A DNA stretch of 25,366 nt from a virus, in IMG/VR virus record IMGVR_UViG_3300042907_000813, positions 1 to 25,366 of that record. One strand, given 5' to 3'. Both the position numbers and the translations under genes were made by a program. Below, piece by piece: positions 6,547 through 13,043 of the stretch; the stretch's first letter is position 1, and every line of letters begins with the position of its first letter. Below the pieces are notes generated by a model. The model searched no databases. It was not told the origin of the DNA and saw only the letters and a program-made list of their open reading frames with translations.

Positions 6547-6615
6547 AGAACTGGCACACAGGGCACTCCAGACCCCTCTGGATGCCCTATAATACTTTCA
6601 TACGCAACGAACCCG
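6537..6615 (+). promoter_or_regulatory. Promoter cassette B with hairpin abutting -10
   Basis: GGACACTTGAAG (6537-6548) includes the stop codon of the methyltransferase. TGGCAC is at 6552-6557 and TATAAT at 6588-6593. Between them, GGGCACTCCAGA (6561-6572) and TCTGGATGCCC (6577-6587) form an 11-bp stem with one bulged C and a CCCC loop, ending exactly where the -10 box starts. The ATG is at 6616. Confidence 0.72.
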
Positions 6616-7062
6616 ATGACTTCTGTTTTTCTCACCAAGGATTTCAGTGACTTCTGTGCTCAACGTGATGCCCAGAATACCATCCAACTGAATGTTGTTA
6701 AGTATTGCTGGCAACTGTGTGAGGCACTGCGACAGAACTTTATTGACTACAGTATTCGTTCTCACGCACTTCGCACATCTGATGTAGAGTACCACGATGC
6801 CTGCATCACCGACCTGAAGAATGGTAAGTGTGATTATGACTTCACTTTTGAGTCTGGTAAGAAGTATCACAAAATCATTATGAATGCTGCTGGACAAAGG
6901 TCTGTTCACGCTTTTGTGGATAAGAAAACTGGAGAGATTTATAAAGCAGCATCGTTCAAGTCTCCTGCCAAAGGTGTTCGTTATGACCTTCGCATTATTG
7001 AGCAGCGTGAATGGTTGTTTGAAAATGCCGATTGGGCAGGTTCCTATCTGTACGCAAAATGA
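6616..7062 (+). CDS. Conserved phage protein of unknown function, 148 aa
   Basis: The C-terminal half carries SVHAFVDKKTGEIYKAASF and SPAKGVRYDL, a signature I know from many phage hypothetical proteins, including those of cyanophages. The N-terminal half is helical with several Cys and Asp residues. First gene behind cassette B; it overlaps the next gene by four bases. Biochemical role unknown. Confidence 0.82.
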   Translation: MTSVFLTKDFSDFCAQRDAQNTIQLNVVKYCWQLCEALRQNFIDYSIRSHALRTSDVEYHDACITDLKNGKCDYDFTFESGKKYHKIIMNAAGQRSVHAFVDKKTGEIYKAASFKSPAKGVRYDLRIIEQREWLFENADWAGSYLYAK

Positions 7063-7484
7063 AAAAACTTCTTCTTCTCTCCGCACTTCTGTTTGTCCCA
7101 ATGCCCGTGATGGCACAGCAAGTGAATCAATACGGTGTCTGTACTCAATATCAGGAAGTATATGTTCCTGGTGGTTATGACCAGTACGGAAACTACTATC
7201 CGGGTGGAGTTCAGACTCAATCCTATAATGTTCCTTGTAATCAGGTAAGTGGTGGTAACTGGAATCCAACCTATCAGCGACAGAGAGTTTGTAACCCTGC
7301 TGCGGGTGCTGCCGTTGGTTATGGACTAGCGACTGCTCTCTCAGGTCAAACCGGATACAACTACAATTCTAACTATACTCGCAATCGTAACTCTGGTAGT
7401 TACAACTATTCTTATGGAAATAAGAGAAGTAATTCGTGGGGTATTTTTGGTGCCGGACTCGGTGCTCTAATGTTTGGTTGCTGA
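7059..7484 (+). CDS. Secreted Gly/Tyr/Asn-rich protein with signal peptide, 141 aa
   Basis: MKKLLLLSALLFVPMPVMA is a classical signal peptide, with probable cleavage after Ala19 (VMA-QQ). The mature part is rich in Tyr, Gly and Asn, carries four or five cysteines, a small-residue helix (AAGAAVGYGLATAL) and a glycine-rich C-terminus (IFGAGLGALMFGC), resembling glycine-zipper envelope proteins. Export to the periplasm or outer membrane of the host is likely. A role in envelope change or exclusion of other phages is only inferred. Confidence 0.8.
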   Translation: MKKLLLLSALLFVPMPVMAQQVNQYGVCTQYQEVYVPGGYDQYGNYYPGGVQTQSYNVPCNQVSGGNWNPTYQRQRVCNPAAGAAVGYGLATALSGQTGYNYNSNYTRNRNSGSYNYSYGNKRSNSWGIFGAGLGALMFGC

Positions 7485-7486
7485 TT

Positions 7487-7576
7487 ATGCTTACAATTTT
7501 CTTTTGGTGGTTAGGATTGGCAACACTGTGTCTATTCTTTAATTACTGTTTACATTCAAATAATGACAAAGACTGA
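7487..7576 (+). CDS. Tiny membrane peptide, 29 aa
   Basis: ATG two bases after the previous stop. Residues 3-21 are hydrophobic with two Trp (IFFWWLGLATLCLFFNYC), then a short polar tail. It is plausible as a one-span phage peptide, but too short to be certain. Confidence 0.45.
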   Translation: MLTIFFWWLGLATLCLFFNYCLHSNNDKD

Positions 7577-7697
7577 TAAACTTATTTTTATTTCGTCCTT
7601 TCTTTGGTTTATGCACTGGTTATGCAATCTGTCATCGCTATTTCTGGATATGGTTTTCGCAAGCGCACTTGCGAAGATGTTACCTCTTGGTTTTTGA
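7563..7697 (+). CDS. Possible small membrane peptide, 44 aa (doubtful)
   Basis: MTKTDKLIFISSFLWFMHWL begins a hydrophobic stretch. It overlaps the previous peptide by 14 bases and the metallopeptidase-like gene by 76 bases, which is more than usual here. It fills the gap between those genes, the main reason to list it; it may not be translated. Confidence 0.3.
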   Translation: MTKTDKLIFISSFLWFMHWLCNLSSLFLDMVFASALAKMLPLGF

Positions 7698-8101
7698 ATA
7701 AGTTCTTTCCACGCCACAAAATCTATGTTGAGATTGTTCACCGTGGATTGAGGCGTGAGGGTGTTTATGGGTGGTGTGATGTTCTGGGCGAAACCTACCG
7801 CCCCAGAGAGTTCCTGATTGAACTGAATACCTATATGGATGAGGAGTTGTATATAAAAACTCTTTTTCACGAACTGACCCACCTGAGGCAGTGGGTAGTC
7901 GGTTCTCTCCGCCAGAAACGTGGAAAAATGTATTATGGTAAAGAATGTATGGAAGATTACGACTATTGGCATCAACCACACGAAATAGAGGCACGAGAGC
8001 AAGAAGAAACCCTATATGTGGAGTACTTAATTGATAAACAGGGTGTGCCAGCTCCCAAAGTGGCACACTGGTTCCCGAACCGCCTGATGCAGGCAGTATA
8101 A
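7622..8101 (+). CDS. HExxH metallopeptidase-like protein, 159 aa
   Basis: FHELTHLRQW (82-91) contains the zinc-binding HExxH helix (His83, Glu84, His87), and QPHEIEAREQEE (118-129) offers a third metal ligand about 34 residues later, a layout like SprT-type or other small phage metallopeptidases. GWCDVLGETYRPREFLIEL (50-68) forms the preceding strands. The ATG at 7622 is chosen; a TTG at 7604 is in frame but less likely. Protease activity is inferred from the motif. The last codons overlap the -10 box of cassette C (GTATAAT contains the TAA stop). Confidence 0.75.
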   Translation: MQSVIAISGYGFRKRTCEDVTSWFLNKFFPRHKIYVEIVHRGLRREGVYGWCDVLGETYRPREFLIELNTYMDEELYIKTLFHELTHLRQWVVGSLRQKRGKMYYGKECMEDYDYWHQPHEIEAREQEETLYVEYLIDKQGVPAPKVAHWFPNRLMQAV

Positions 8102-8131
8102 TTACAAGGTAATCAACGGACACCGCCCCAG
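8043..8131 (+). promoter_or_regulatory. Promoter cassette C, partly inside the upstream gene
   Basis: TGGCAC 8061-8066, TATAAT 8097-8102 (36 bases start to start), then leader ACAAGGTAATCAACGGACACC-type and the ATG at 8132. A perfect 8-bp inverted repeat, GTGTGCCA (8043-8050) and TGGCACAC (8061-8068), includes the TGGCAC box. Small stems GGTT/AACC and GCCT/AGGC follow. The cassette lies within the coding end of the metallopeptidase-like gene. Confidence 0.65.
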
Positions 8132-8329
8132 ATGCTTCCTTCTTACAGCGCCATCTCCTTTCATTCTAAAGAGGAGCACCAAGCGGCACTTTATGATGCC
8201 TGCCTGATGATTGTCAACACCTACAACGGTTCTGATATGTTGGATGGTTATTCTGTTGATGATGTGACTGCTTATGGTTTTATGAAGTTTGCCCGTAACG
8301 TTCTCAATCAAATTGCTGAAGGTAACTGA
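8132..8329 (+). CDS. Small unknown phage protein, 65 aa
   Basis: First gene after cassette C. The end AYGFMKFARNVLNQI resembles AYGEITFARTMLECI in the protein encoded at 16761-16988, suggesting a small paralogous family. Predicted helical; function unknown. Confidence 0.75.
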   Translation: MLPSYSAISFHSKEEHQAALYDACLMIVNTYNGSDMLDGYSVDDVTAYGFMKFARNVLNQIAEGN

Positions 8330-8330
8330 A

Positions 8331-8567
8331 ATGATGACTCAAACTGAGCAACAACTTGATGAGTTTGTGGATTATGTTTTCTCCTTCTATGGTGAAGGTG
8401 GAATCTATCCTATGGGCGCAACTCTTCCCCTGATTCAGCAAGCAACCGATGATTTGATTCAGATTCTTCAAATTAAGAATGAAGAGTTCTGTGGTGATAG
8501 TATTGACCGTGAACTTGTCCGTGACCTTTTGATTTCCAAGTACAATCTTGCGTTTCCCCGCAAATGA
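8331..8567 (+). CDS. Small unknown phage protein, 78 aa
   Basis: Two adjacent start codons (ATGATG at 8331), preceded by AAGGTAACTGAA. It contains LPLIQQATDDLIQILQIKN and FCGDSIDRELVRDLLI, likely two helices; the GDS-DRE-VRD pattern seems familiar from other cyanophage small proteins. No function known. Confidence 0.75.
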   Translation: MMTQTEQQLDEFVDYVFSFYGEGGIYPMGATLPLIQQATDDLIQILQIKNEEFCGDSIDRELVRDLLISKYNLAFPRK

Positions 8568-8731
8568 AGAACTATCGTATGGTGATTGAGTACTGGGTTC
8601 CTGATGAGAATGAGAATGTATTTGAAGAACGTATGATTCGCTCACGTTCATCCTGTGGTAAGATTGTCGATGATTGCCTGGCACAAGACCGCACAAATCT
8701 TATCCGTTCCGTTGAAGTCACTCCTGCTTAA
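8564..8731 (+). CDS. Small unknown phage protein, 55 aa
   Basis: MKNYRMVIEYWVPDENENV, with an N-terminal beta strand ending in YWVP, a feature shared with the protein at 9882 (DYWVPFPSSEYGG). Overlaps the previous gene by four bases. Probably a small alpha/beta protein related to that one. Confidence 0.7.
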   Translation: MKNYRMVIEYWVPDENENVFEERMIRSRSSCGKIVDDCLAQDRTNLIRSVEVTPA

Positions 8732-8733
8732 TT

Positions 8734-8943
8734 ATGGCACTCTCCAATAACACAATCATCAAACTGTCTGAGGCACTCTCTAAGGATGTTGCCGATTATA
8801 TTATGGACCAACCTGAGTTTTTTGACTTGATGGTACAATTGATTCCTGATGCGATTCAATCCAAACTTGGTAATGTGGATGATATGGTTGCTGCGGAACT
8901 GTCGATGTGTATTTCGGAGCGTCTTATTCTGAAAGGAGTATAA
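8734..8943 (+). CDS. Small helical phage protein, 69 aa
   Basis: Starts two bases after the previous stop. Entirely helical pattern (SEALSKDVADYIMDQPEFF, ERLILKGV). Last gene before the longest gene-free gap in this half of the window. No family recognised. Confidence 0.72.
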   Translation: MALSNNTIIKLSEALSKDVADYIMDQPEFFDLMVQLIPDAIQSKLGNVDDMVAAELSMCISERLILKGV

Positions 8944-9110
8944 TTTCAAAAAACAGCGGATTCTGCCTGCACGGTCCCTGTCATACTGCCTGTTGGGCGA
9001 AAATCGCAAAAAATCAGGTTTTGACCCTAGTGTTTGCAAGGGGTCTGGGTGCCTCTCCAAGCACCGACCGCTGCCTATGGTATCCCAGACACTCAAAACC
9101 AATTTCCAAA
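8944..9110. other. Gene-free stretch upstream of cassette D
   Basis: About 167 bases that look richer in GC than the flanks and hold no convincing gene. A hairpin GGTGC/GCACC sits around 9047-9065 without a T-run. I looked for a tRNA T-loop and found none. It could be a leader, a small RNA or decayed coding sequence; nothing decides between these. Confidence 0.4.
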
Positions 9111-9178
9111 CTGGCACAGCGGCACTCCTGTGGTGCTGCTGATGCCCTATAATTACAAGGTAATCAACGGAACACCAG
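9111..9178 (+). promoter_or_regulatory. Promoter cassette D
   Basis: TGGCAC 9112-9117, TATAAT 9148-9153, ATG at 9179. AGCGGCAC (9118-9125) pairs with GTGCTGCT (9133-9140), an 8-bp stem with one G-T pair, followed by GATGCCC and the -10 box. The leader ACAAGGTAATCAACGGA is the same as in cassette C, and its first 14 bases match cassette A. Confidence 0.72.
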
Positions 9179-9412
9179 ATGCAACTCACTTCTACCACCG
9201 GCACGATGGTTGTGGATTATTTCCCCGTGGCAGGTGATACTCAGTTTATCTACAAGGTTCTCAAGTTTCAGGGTGTGGATGTAATGAGCACCAAATGTAT
9301 CACCAAACGTGACTTTGAGCGTGAGTGTGATGAGCGTATTGGTCTTGGTTATGAAGTGACCGGATTCAATACTCAACCTGCTAATGTCAACCCTATGAAT
9401 GGTGCCTGCTGA
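9179..9412 (+). CDS. Small unknown phage protein, 77 aa
   Basis: First gene behind cassette D. Beta-rich start (GTMVVDYFPVAGDTQFIYKV) and a helical middle (TKRDFERECDERI), with three cysteines. Function unknown. Confidence 0.75.
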   Translation: MQLTSTTGTMVVDYFPVAGDTQFIYKVLKFQGVDVMSTKCITKRDFERECDERIGLGYEVTGFNTQPANVNPMNGAC

Positions 9413-9561
9413 TGAAAGTCACTTACATTTTTCTTGCATTTATTGGCATTTTGATGTATAATGCAGCACTTGCCAAACGTGATGTAGAGCTCTTCAAGGC
9501 ATATGATTCTGTATGTGCCTCACTTCCACAACCCCATCCTGATTGTCGTTATTCCAAATGA
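9412..9561 (+). CDS. Small secreted protein with signal peptide, 49 aa
   Basis: TGATG junction with the previous gene. Residues 1-21 (MKVTYIFLAFIGILMYNAALA) form a signal peptide with an ALA cleavage site; the 28-residue mature part has two cysteines (35 and 45) that could form a disulphide in the periplasm. A small envelope-targeted phage protein of unknown role. Confidence 0.65.
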   Translation: MKVTYIFLAFIGILMYNAALAKRDVELFKAYDSVCASLPQPHPDCRYSK

Positions 9562-9701
9562 ATGAAGTTCTTTCTCCTCTCTGGTATAGTTACTATGCCA
9601 TTCTTCAGCAGGATGCTCCCGAATTGATTGATGAATATATTGAGAATACCGCTGCCAAACTGGAACTGACGGTTGATTACTTTGTTGCGGAGTTTCTGTG
9701 A
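9558..9701 (+). CDS. Small acidic phage protein, 47 aa
   Basis: Begins MNEVLSPLWYSYYAILQQDA and continues as an acidic helix. It overlaps the previous stop by four bases, and its TGA is embedded in the GTGA start of the next gene. No family recognised. Confidence 0.65.
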   Translation: MNEVLSPLWYSYYAILQQDAPELIDEYIENTAAKLELTVDYFVAEFL

Positions 9702-9868
9702 AAAACGATATTAAGATTCTACTTGCTCTGGAACAACTGGAGAATGTGATGAAACTGGTTGAGGGTAATCAGTGGGAAATCTTTATCTCCCGCCATTTGA
9801 TTCCTGTTCGCTGTGAGTTGAGACGCCAGTTGACTTGTGTGCAACATTCTGCTAAAATTGAAAAGTAA
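9698..9868 (+). CDS. Small helical phage protein with GTG start, 56 aa
   Basis: GTG at 9698 overlaps the preceding TGA (GTGA). Helical and mildly basic (LEQLENVMKLVEGNQWEIF, IPVRCELRRQL). The four-base overlap supports the GTG, since no ATG fits. Function unknown. Confidence 0.65.
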   Translation: MKNDIKILLALEQLENVMKLVEGNQWEIFISRHLIPVRCELRRQLTCVQHSAKIEK

Positions 9869-9881
9869 TTAAAGACAAGAA

Positions 9882-10112
9882 ATGAAGTATTTGTACATTG
9901 TTGATTATTGGGTTCCTTTTCCTTCCTCTGAATATGGTGGAATCATCAATCTGATTGCCGAGTCAGACACAGAAGCATTTCAGATTTTATCACAGGAACA
10001 ATCCTTTGATGATCGCTATGTTGACCGTATTATGGAAAAAATAATCACGGCACAAAAGTTTGCTCTTGTTGATGAGTATGAGTCCGGCATTCTGGAGACA
10101 TTTACCACATGA
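9882..10112 (+). CDS. Small unknown phage protein, 76 aa
   Basis: MKYLYIVDYWVPFPSSEYGG start, then an acidic helix and a final strand. The YWVP motif links it to the 55-residue protein at 8564. Preceded by a short gap with a purine-rich AAAGACAAGAA. Role unknown. Confidence 0.72.
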   Translation: MKYLYIVDYWVPFPSSEYGGIINLIAESDTEAFQILSQEQSFDDRYVDRIMEKIITAQKFALVDEYESGILETFTT

Positions 10113-10279
10113 CACAACTTTATCGTATTGAAGAAATGTTTACAAATGGTTGGGCGCTGATTGATGAATCGGCATCCGGTCTTACAAGAGAAGAATCCGA
10201 CCAAAAACTTCAATCATATCTTGCCTTAGGGCATAATCCTCAGTTTCTTCGTGCTGTTCCTGATGTCACTATTGATTGA
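10109..10279 (+). CDS. Small unknown phage protein, 56 aa
   Basis: MTQLYRIEEMFTNGWALID, followed by a helix LTREESDQKLQSYLALG and RAVPDV, an alpha/beta pattern common in small phage proteins. It overlaps the previous gene by four bases and the next by 17. Confidence 0.7.
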   Translation: MTQLYRIEEMFTNGWALIDESASGLTREESDQKLQSYLALGHNPQFLRAVPDVTID

Positions 10280-10553
10280 GTTTCCGCATAAGGCACCCAC
10301 AAAAGATTATTCTTATGAGTACGAACAGTTCAATACAAGAACCATTCGTATTTGGTTGTGCTGTACTCGTAAGTTTGATTACAATCTTGGTGCCCCCACC
10401 AAAACAGTATGGGGTTTCTATTCTCCAAAGAAAAAAGAATACTATGCTCCGGTGAATTCAAAGACAATTGGTAAACAAGTCAGCATAGATAATACAACTC
10501 CTTATACTGCTATGCCGCTGAAGAAAACATCGCTGGAAATGTGTTTTGTATGA
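10263..10553 (+). CDS. Unknown phage protein, 96 aa
   Basis: Tyr- and Lys-rich, beta-type protein (TVWGFYSPKKKEYYAPVNS). The ATG at 10263 is preferred to an in-frame GTG at 10251. Overlaps both neighbours. No domain recognised. Confidence 0.7.
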   Translation: MSLLIEFPHKAPTKDYSYEYEQFNTRTIRIWLCCTRKFDYNLGAPTKTVWGFYSPKKKEYYAPVNSKTIGKQVSIDNTTPYTAMPLKKTSLEMCFV

Positions 10554-10744
10554 TGACATTCACCGAAGGTCTTTTAGTTAAATACAAAAATCATACCGGA
10601 GTCGTAAGGTTCATCTCAAATCAGTACATTACAATCTGCGTTGAAACCTACGACCATAAAGTTAGAGATGTTTGTATGCTAGTGTATCCGGACAAGTGGG
10701 ATAGTATTGAAATTATTGGAGATTATGAAGAACCAGAAAAATAG
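10550..10744 (+). CDS. Small unknown phage protein, 64 aa, SH3-like pattern
   Basis: FTEGLLVKYKNHTGVVRFI and YITICVETY suggest a small beta-barrel (SH3-like) fold; DVCMLVYPDKWDSIEII closes it. I recognise the pattern from other cyanophage proteins without assigned function. Double start ATGATG; the first overlaps the previous stop. Confidence 0.72.
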   Translation: MMTFTEGLLVKYKNHTGVVRFISNQYITICVETYDHKVRDVCMLVYPDKWDSIEIIGDYEEPEK

Positions 10745-10946
10745 TGTATGGAGAATTATCGCAAAATCATTAGGTGAAAAGTCGGGTAAGAATGATAAAG
10801 AAGCCGACCAAGTGGCAGTTGTCCGTCTTATAATGTTTTTGTCCATTTTTATTACAAATGCATTTATTGTCTATAATGCCCTTCGTACTCACCATTTTCC
10901 AAATTATGAAATACAGCGTTGTGTAAATGGAAGTAACCGAACATAA
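10725..10946 (+). CDS. Small membrane protein, 73 aa
   Basis: A basic N-terminus of about 30 residues precedes one transmembrane span (about 34-51, RLIMFLSIFITNAFIVYN), then a short tail with one cysteine. By the positive-inside rule the N-terminus faces the cytoplasm. It overlaps the previous gene by 20 bases. Confidence 0.7.
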   Translation: MKNQKNSVWRIIAKSLGEKSGKNDKEADQVAVVRLIMFLSIFITNAFIVYNALRTHHFPNYEIQRCVNGSNRT

Positions 10947-11094
10947 TCTCACAGACTGGAACTTAAGTAAAGAAGAAATCCAAAGTCTCATTCATCTTAC
11001 AAAACTTGAAATCAAACGATGTGAAGGTGATAGTACCACACAAACTTATTATGGTATAATACTGGGAAAACTTATCATTATGAGAAATGACTGA
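10927..11094 (+). CDS. Small unknown phage protein, 55 aa
   Basis: MEVTEHNLTDWNLSKEEIQ, then helix LIHLTKLEIKRCEGD and a hydrophobic end. Overlaps the neighbours by 20 and eight bases. Predicted helical; no family. Confidence 0.68.
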   Translation: MEVTEHNLTDWNLSKEEIQSLIHLTKLEIKRCEGDSTTQTYYGIILGKLIIMRND

Positions 11095-11284
11095 AAGAGC
11101 ACAGGAGTTTATGAAAGCGGTATGGGACTGTAGAAACAATCAGGGTGCCGATACCGAAGAGAAACTGGTTTCCGCAATTCTACAGGTTGCTGCCGAAACC
11201 GTGAAGTTTTATAATGCCCAGAATGATATGATTGTTCTGGATAAACAAGATTTACTTCAATTAGCACAGGAAATAGTAGAATGA
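11087..11284 (+). CDS. Small helical phage protein, 65 aa
   Basis: All-helical (MTERAQEFMKAVWDC; AAETVKFYNAQNDMIVLDK; DLLQLAQEIVE). Overlaps the previous gene by eight bases and the next by four. No function known. Confidence 0.72.
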   Translation: MTERAQEFMKAVWDCRNNQGADTEEKLVSAILQVAAETVKFYNAQNDMIVLDKQDLLQLAQEIVE

Positions 11285-11511
11285 AACTTATTGATTTTTA
11301 TAGGAAAGAAGACTTTGGACCAGAGTATGTCTTCACTTTACTCAAAGGTAAGAGGCGTTCATTTTTACAATTCAGTTTCTACTGGAACGGATATCCTGAC
11401 CTTCCTTATCTTCAAATTGGAATTGGAAACAATCGTTTGATTGATATTATCTTCTGGTGTTGGAAGTTTGGATTTGCTTTTGAACTATTTGGTATTACTT
11501 GGGGAAGTTGA
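11281..11511 (+). CDS. Small aromatic-rich phage protein, 76 aa
   Basis: Rich in Phe, Tyr and Trp, with a hydrophobic C-terminal third (LIDIIFWCWKFGFAFELFG) that may associate with the membrane. Last gene of the operon; terminator E follows 21 bases after the stop. Confidence 0.72.
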   Translation: MKLIDFYRKEDFGPEYVFTLLKGKRRSFLQFSFYWNGYPDLPYLQIGIGNNRLIDIIFWCWKFGFAFELFGITWGS

Positions 11512-11590
11512 GACACTTGACAAACTGGCACAAGGGCACTTCACGGGTGCCCTTTTTGGTTGTATAATGACTTTATAAACAAACAAACCG
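11512..11590 (+). promoter_or_regulatory. Promoter cassette E
   Basis: GACACTTGACAAAC, TGGCAC 11526-11531, TATAAT 11563-11568 (37 bases start to start), ATG at 11591. TTCACG at 11540-11545 lies exactly 17 bases before TATAAT and is the likely -35; it sits in the loop of the terminator hairpin. Confidence 0.75.
11533..11557 (+). terminator. Rho-independent terminator E
   Basis: AGGGCAC (11533-11539) pairs with GTGCCCT (11547-11553), loop TTCACGG, then TTTTT. It ends the operon whose last gene stops at 11511, and lies within the downstream promoter. Confidence 0.82.
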
Positions 11591-11806
11591 ATGCGAAAGG
11601 TCACAGTCAAACCTAAATCCAGTAAATCTAAAAATAGATTATTCAACATTATGGAAGGTAATCCTGTTTGTACTGTGGAACAGGAATGTGATGGTGATTG
11701 GTTCCTCGTTTCTGAAAATCGTAAGTACAGTTTCTGGGTCAGTATTCGTACTGGCAGTAATCGTTTCGGTGACAAAACTTGTAAAGATTGGGAAATTATT
11801 GAATGA
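11591..11806 (+). CDS. Small unknown phage protein, 71 aa
   Basis: Very basic start (MRKVTVKPKSSKSKNRLF), then beta-type sequence (GDWFLVSENRKYSFWVS). The pattern feels familiar from other cyanophage genomes. First gene behind cassette E. Nucleic-acid binding is possible given the charge but unproven. Confidence 0.75.
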   Translation: MRKVTVKPKSSKSKNRLFNIMEGNPVCTVEQECDGDWFLVSENRKYSFWVSIRTGSNRFGDKTCKDWEIIE

Positions 11807-11976
11807 ACTACCTTTGCCTTGTTGATGGTGTCGTAGAATACGGCAGCACCAGTTTGACTGACTTTGTTCACTATCAACTGGTGTATGCCGAAGAACACCG
11901 ATATGCTGATGTAGAGTATCTTACTCTTACTGATGAAGAGTATGCTAATCTGTTTCCTGCGGAGGATGAAGAATGA
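11803..11976 (+). CDS. Small acidic phage protein, 57 aa
   Basis: MNYLCLVDGVVEYGSTSLTD, then a helix and a strongly acidic end (FPAEDEE). Four-base overlap at both ends. No family recognised. Confidence 0.7.
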   Translation: MNYLCLVDGVVEYGSTSLTDFVHYQLVYAEEHRYADVEYLTLTDEEYANLFPAEDEE

Positions 11977-12242
11977 GATTTAGAAACATAGAATTTAGAT
12001 GGAGCACCTGTAACAAAAAGTATGAACTTATCCGCTGGTATAAGGCAGAAGTAGATGGTTGTGAGGAAAGAGAGTATTGCTATGTCGTTGCTTTCTTTGA
12101 TAAAGACAAAGAATGCTATAATATGAGAACAGTTGGAGACCGATTTTTTGAGGATAAGGATGCTTGGGTTGTTGGTAAGTATGGTCTGGAGTTTCTAAAT
12201 GCTATCTTTGAGATTGAGAAAGTTGAAGAGGAACTGAAATGA
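11973..12242 (+). CDS. Unknown phage protein, 89 aa
   Basis: Rich in charged and aromatic residues with four cysteines; a basic first half (RWSTCNKKYELIRWYKAE) and an acidic C-terminal helix (IFEIEKVEEELK). Four-base overlaps on both sides. Function unknown. Confidence 0.72.
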   Translation: MRFRNIEFRWSTCNKKYELIRWYKAEVDGCEEREYCYVVAFFDKDKECYNMRTVGDRFFEDKDAWVVGKYGLEFLNAIFEIEKVEEELK

Positions 12243-12481
12243 ATAAGGATGCATACTACGACTGGATTGCCGAAAACGACACCTACCCAGAACATTCTCA
12301 TAAGTGGATAGTGGGACTTTATAACAAATATGAAGGTGTAGAGGGACTTCATAGATACTTTGGAGTTTTTGAAACCAAAGAAGAAGCAAAAGAGTTCGCA
12401 GCAGAATACAGAGAAAAATATACAAAACCAGGATTTATTTCAAGAACTAAAATCTTTCCTATGTGTGAGGTAGTAAAATGA
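12239..12481 (+). CDS. Unknown phage protein, 80 aa
   Basis: HKWIVGLYNKYEGVEGLHRY, then FGVFETKEEAKEFAAEYREK, which looks like a strand plus helix unit of a small ferredoxin-like or SPOR-like fold; the assignment is weak. Overlaps both neighbours by four bases. Confidence 0.72.
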   Translation: MNKDAYYDWIAENDTYPEHSHKWIVGLYNKYEGVEGLHRYFGVFETKEEAKEFAAEYREKYTKPGFISRTKIFPMCEVVK

Positions 12482-12654
12482 GTTTTCGTTGGATGACACC
12501 TAAAGACCTTTCTGCTGCCGTAAGAGCACAGAATATTCTAAATTCAAGAATAAAACGAGGAGAAATTGAACAACCAACAAAATATTCTTATGTTGTGTGT
12601 GGTTGTGGTGAAGAAGGTTGTGGATTTATTAGTTGTGTAAAAAAAGATGACTAA
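12478..12654 (+). CDS. Small Cys-rich protein, 58 aa
   Basis: The C-terminus CGCGEEGCGFISC holds Cys41, 43, 48 and 53, a possible metal site; the N-terminus is basic and helical. Overlaps the previous gene by four bases and the next by eight. No family. Confidence 0.65.
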   Translation: MSFRWMTPKDLSAAVRAQNILNSRIKRGEIEQPTKYSYVVCGCGEEGCGFISCVKKDD

Positions 12655-12829
12655 ACTCTACAATCGTCCTATGAACTTCTTTGAGAAAATCCAAGTTGGT
12701 TGGTGGTGGATTGGGGAAATCTTTGATGAATGGTGCTATACTATGAGAAGTGAAGACGGAGAGTTCTTTAACTATCTTCAAAGTGATTATGTCCGTTATG
12801 AACAGGAAATGTATTATGACCACGAATAA
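12647..12829 (+). CDS. Small aromatic acidic phage protein, 60 aa
   Basis: MNFFEKIQVGWWWIGEIFDE (residues 9-28) is an unusual Trp-rich amphipathic stretch; the rest is Tyr/Glu-rich. It could sit at a membrane surface. Function unknown. Confidence 0.68.
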   Translation: MTKLYNRPMNFFEKIQVGWWWIGEIFDEWCYTMRSEDGEFFNYLQSDYVRYEQEMYYDHE

Positions 12830-13043
12830 AGAACGAGCAGAAGAACTTCTAAAAGTTATTTGTAAAAGTGAAGCACACAATACTGCTTGGATGCTTCAAG
12901 AGGTTCTTCAACATCTTCGTAAGCAACTATCAGGACAAAATCCTGTTGATTTTAAGGATGAACTAAATGTGATGTATGTTCTTGGTTATGATGACTGCTT
13001 AAAGGATATTGATGGTATTTGTGATGAGTTGGAGTTGCTATGA
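12816..13043 (+). CDS. Small helical phage protein, 75 aa
   Basis: The ATG at 12816 follows AGGAAAT by a few bases and overlaps the previous gene by 14 bases; an upstream ATG at 12750 is unlikely. Helical, with LGYDDCLKDIDGICDELELL at the end. The GYDDC motif resembles the YDDGC motif of the genes at 13040 and 13455. Confidence 0.7.
   Translation: MTTNKERAEELLKVICKSEAHNTAWMLQEVLQHLRKQLSGQNPVDFKDELNVMYVLGYDDCLKDIDGICDELELL

Noticed and set aside
6598-7269. Long minus-strand open frame
   Set aside because: It is the antisense of two well-supported + strand genes, as are the other long minus-strand frames apart from the endonuclease.
8960-9065. tRNA gene in the GC-richer gap
   Set aside because: No T-loop of GGTTCRANTCC type and no acceptor stem pairing could be found.
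8907-9152. 81-codon open frame over the gap after 8943
   Set aside because: It overlaps the end of a good gene, runs through the promoter cassette and has an unnatural composition; more likely chance.
11517-11522. TTGACA as -35 of cassette E
   Set aside because: It lies 40 bases before the -10 box, far from the 16-18 needed; TTCACG at 17 bases is the better candidate.
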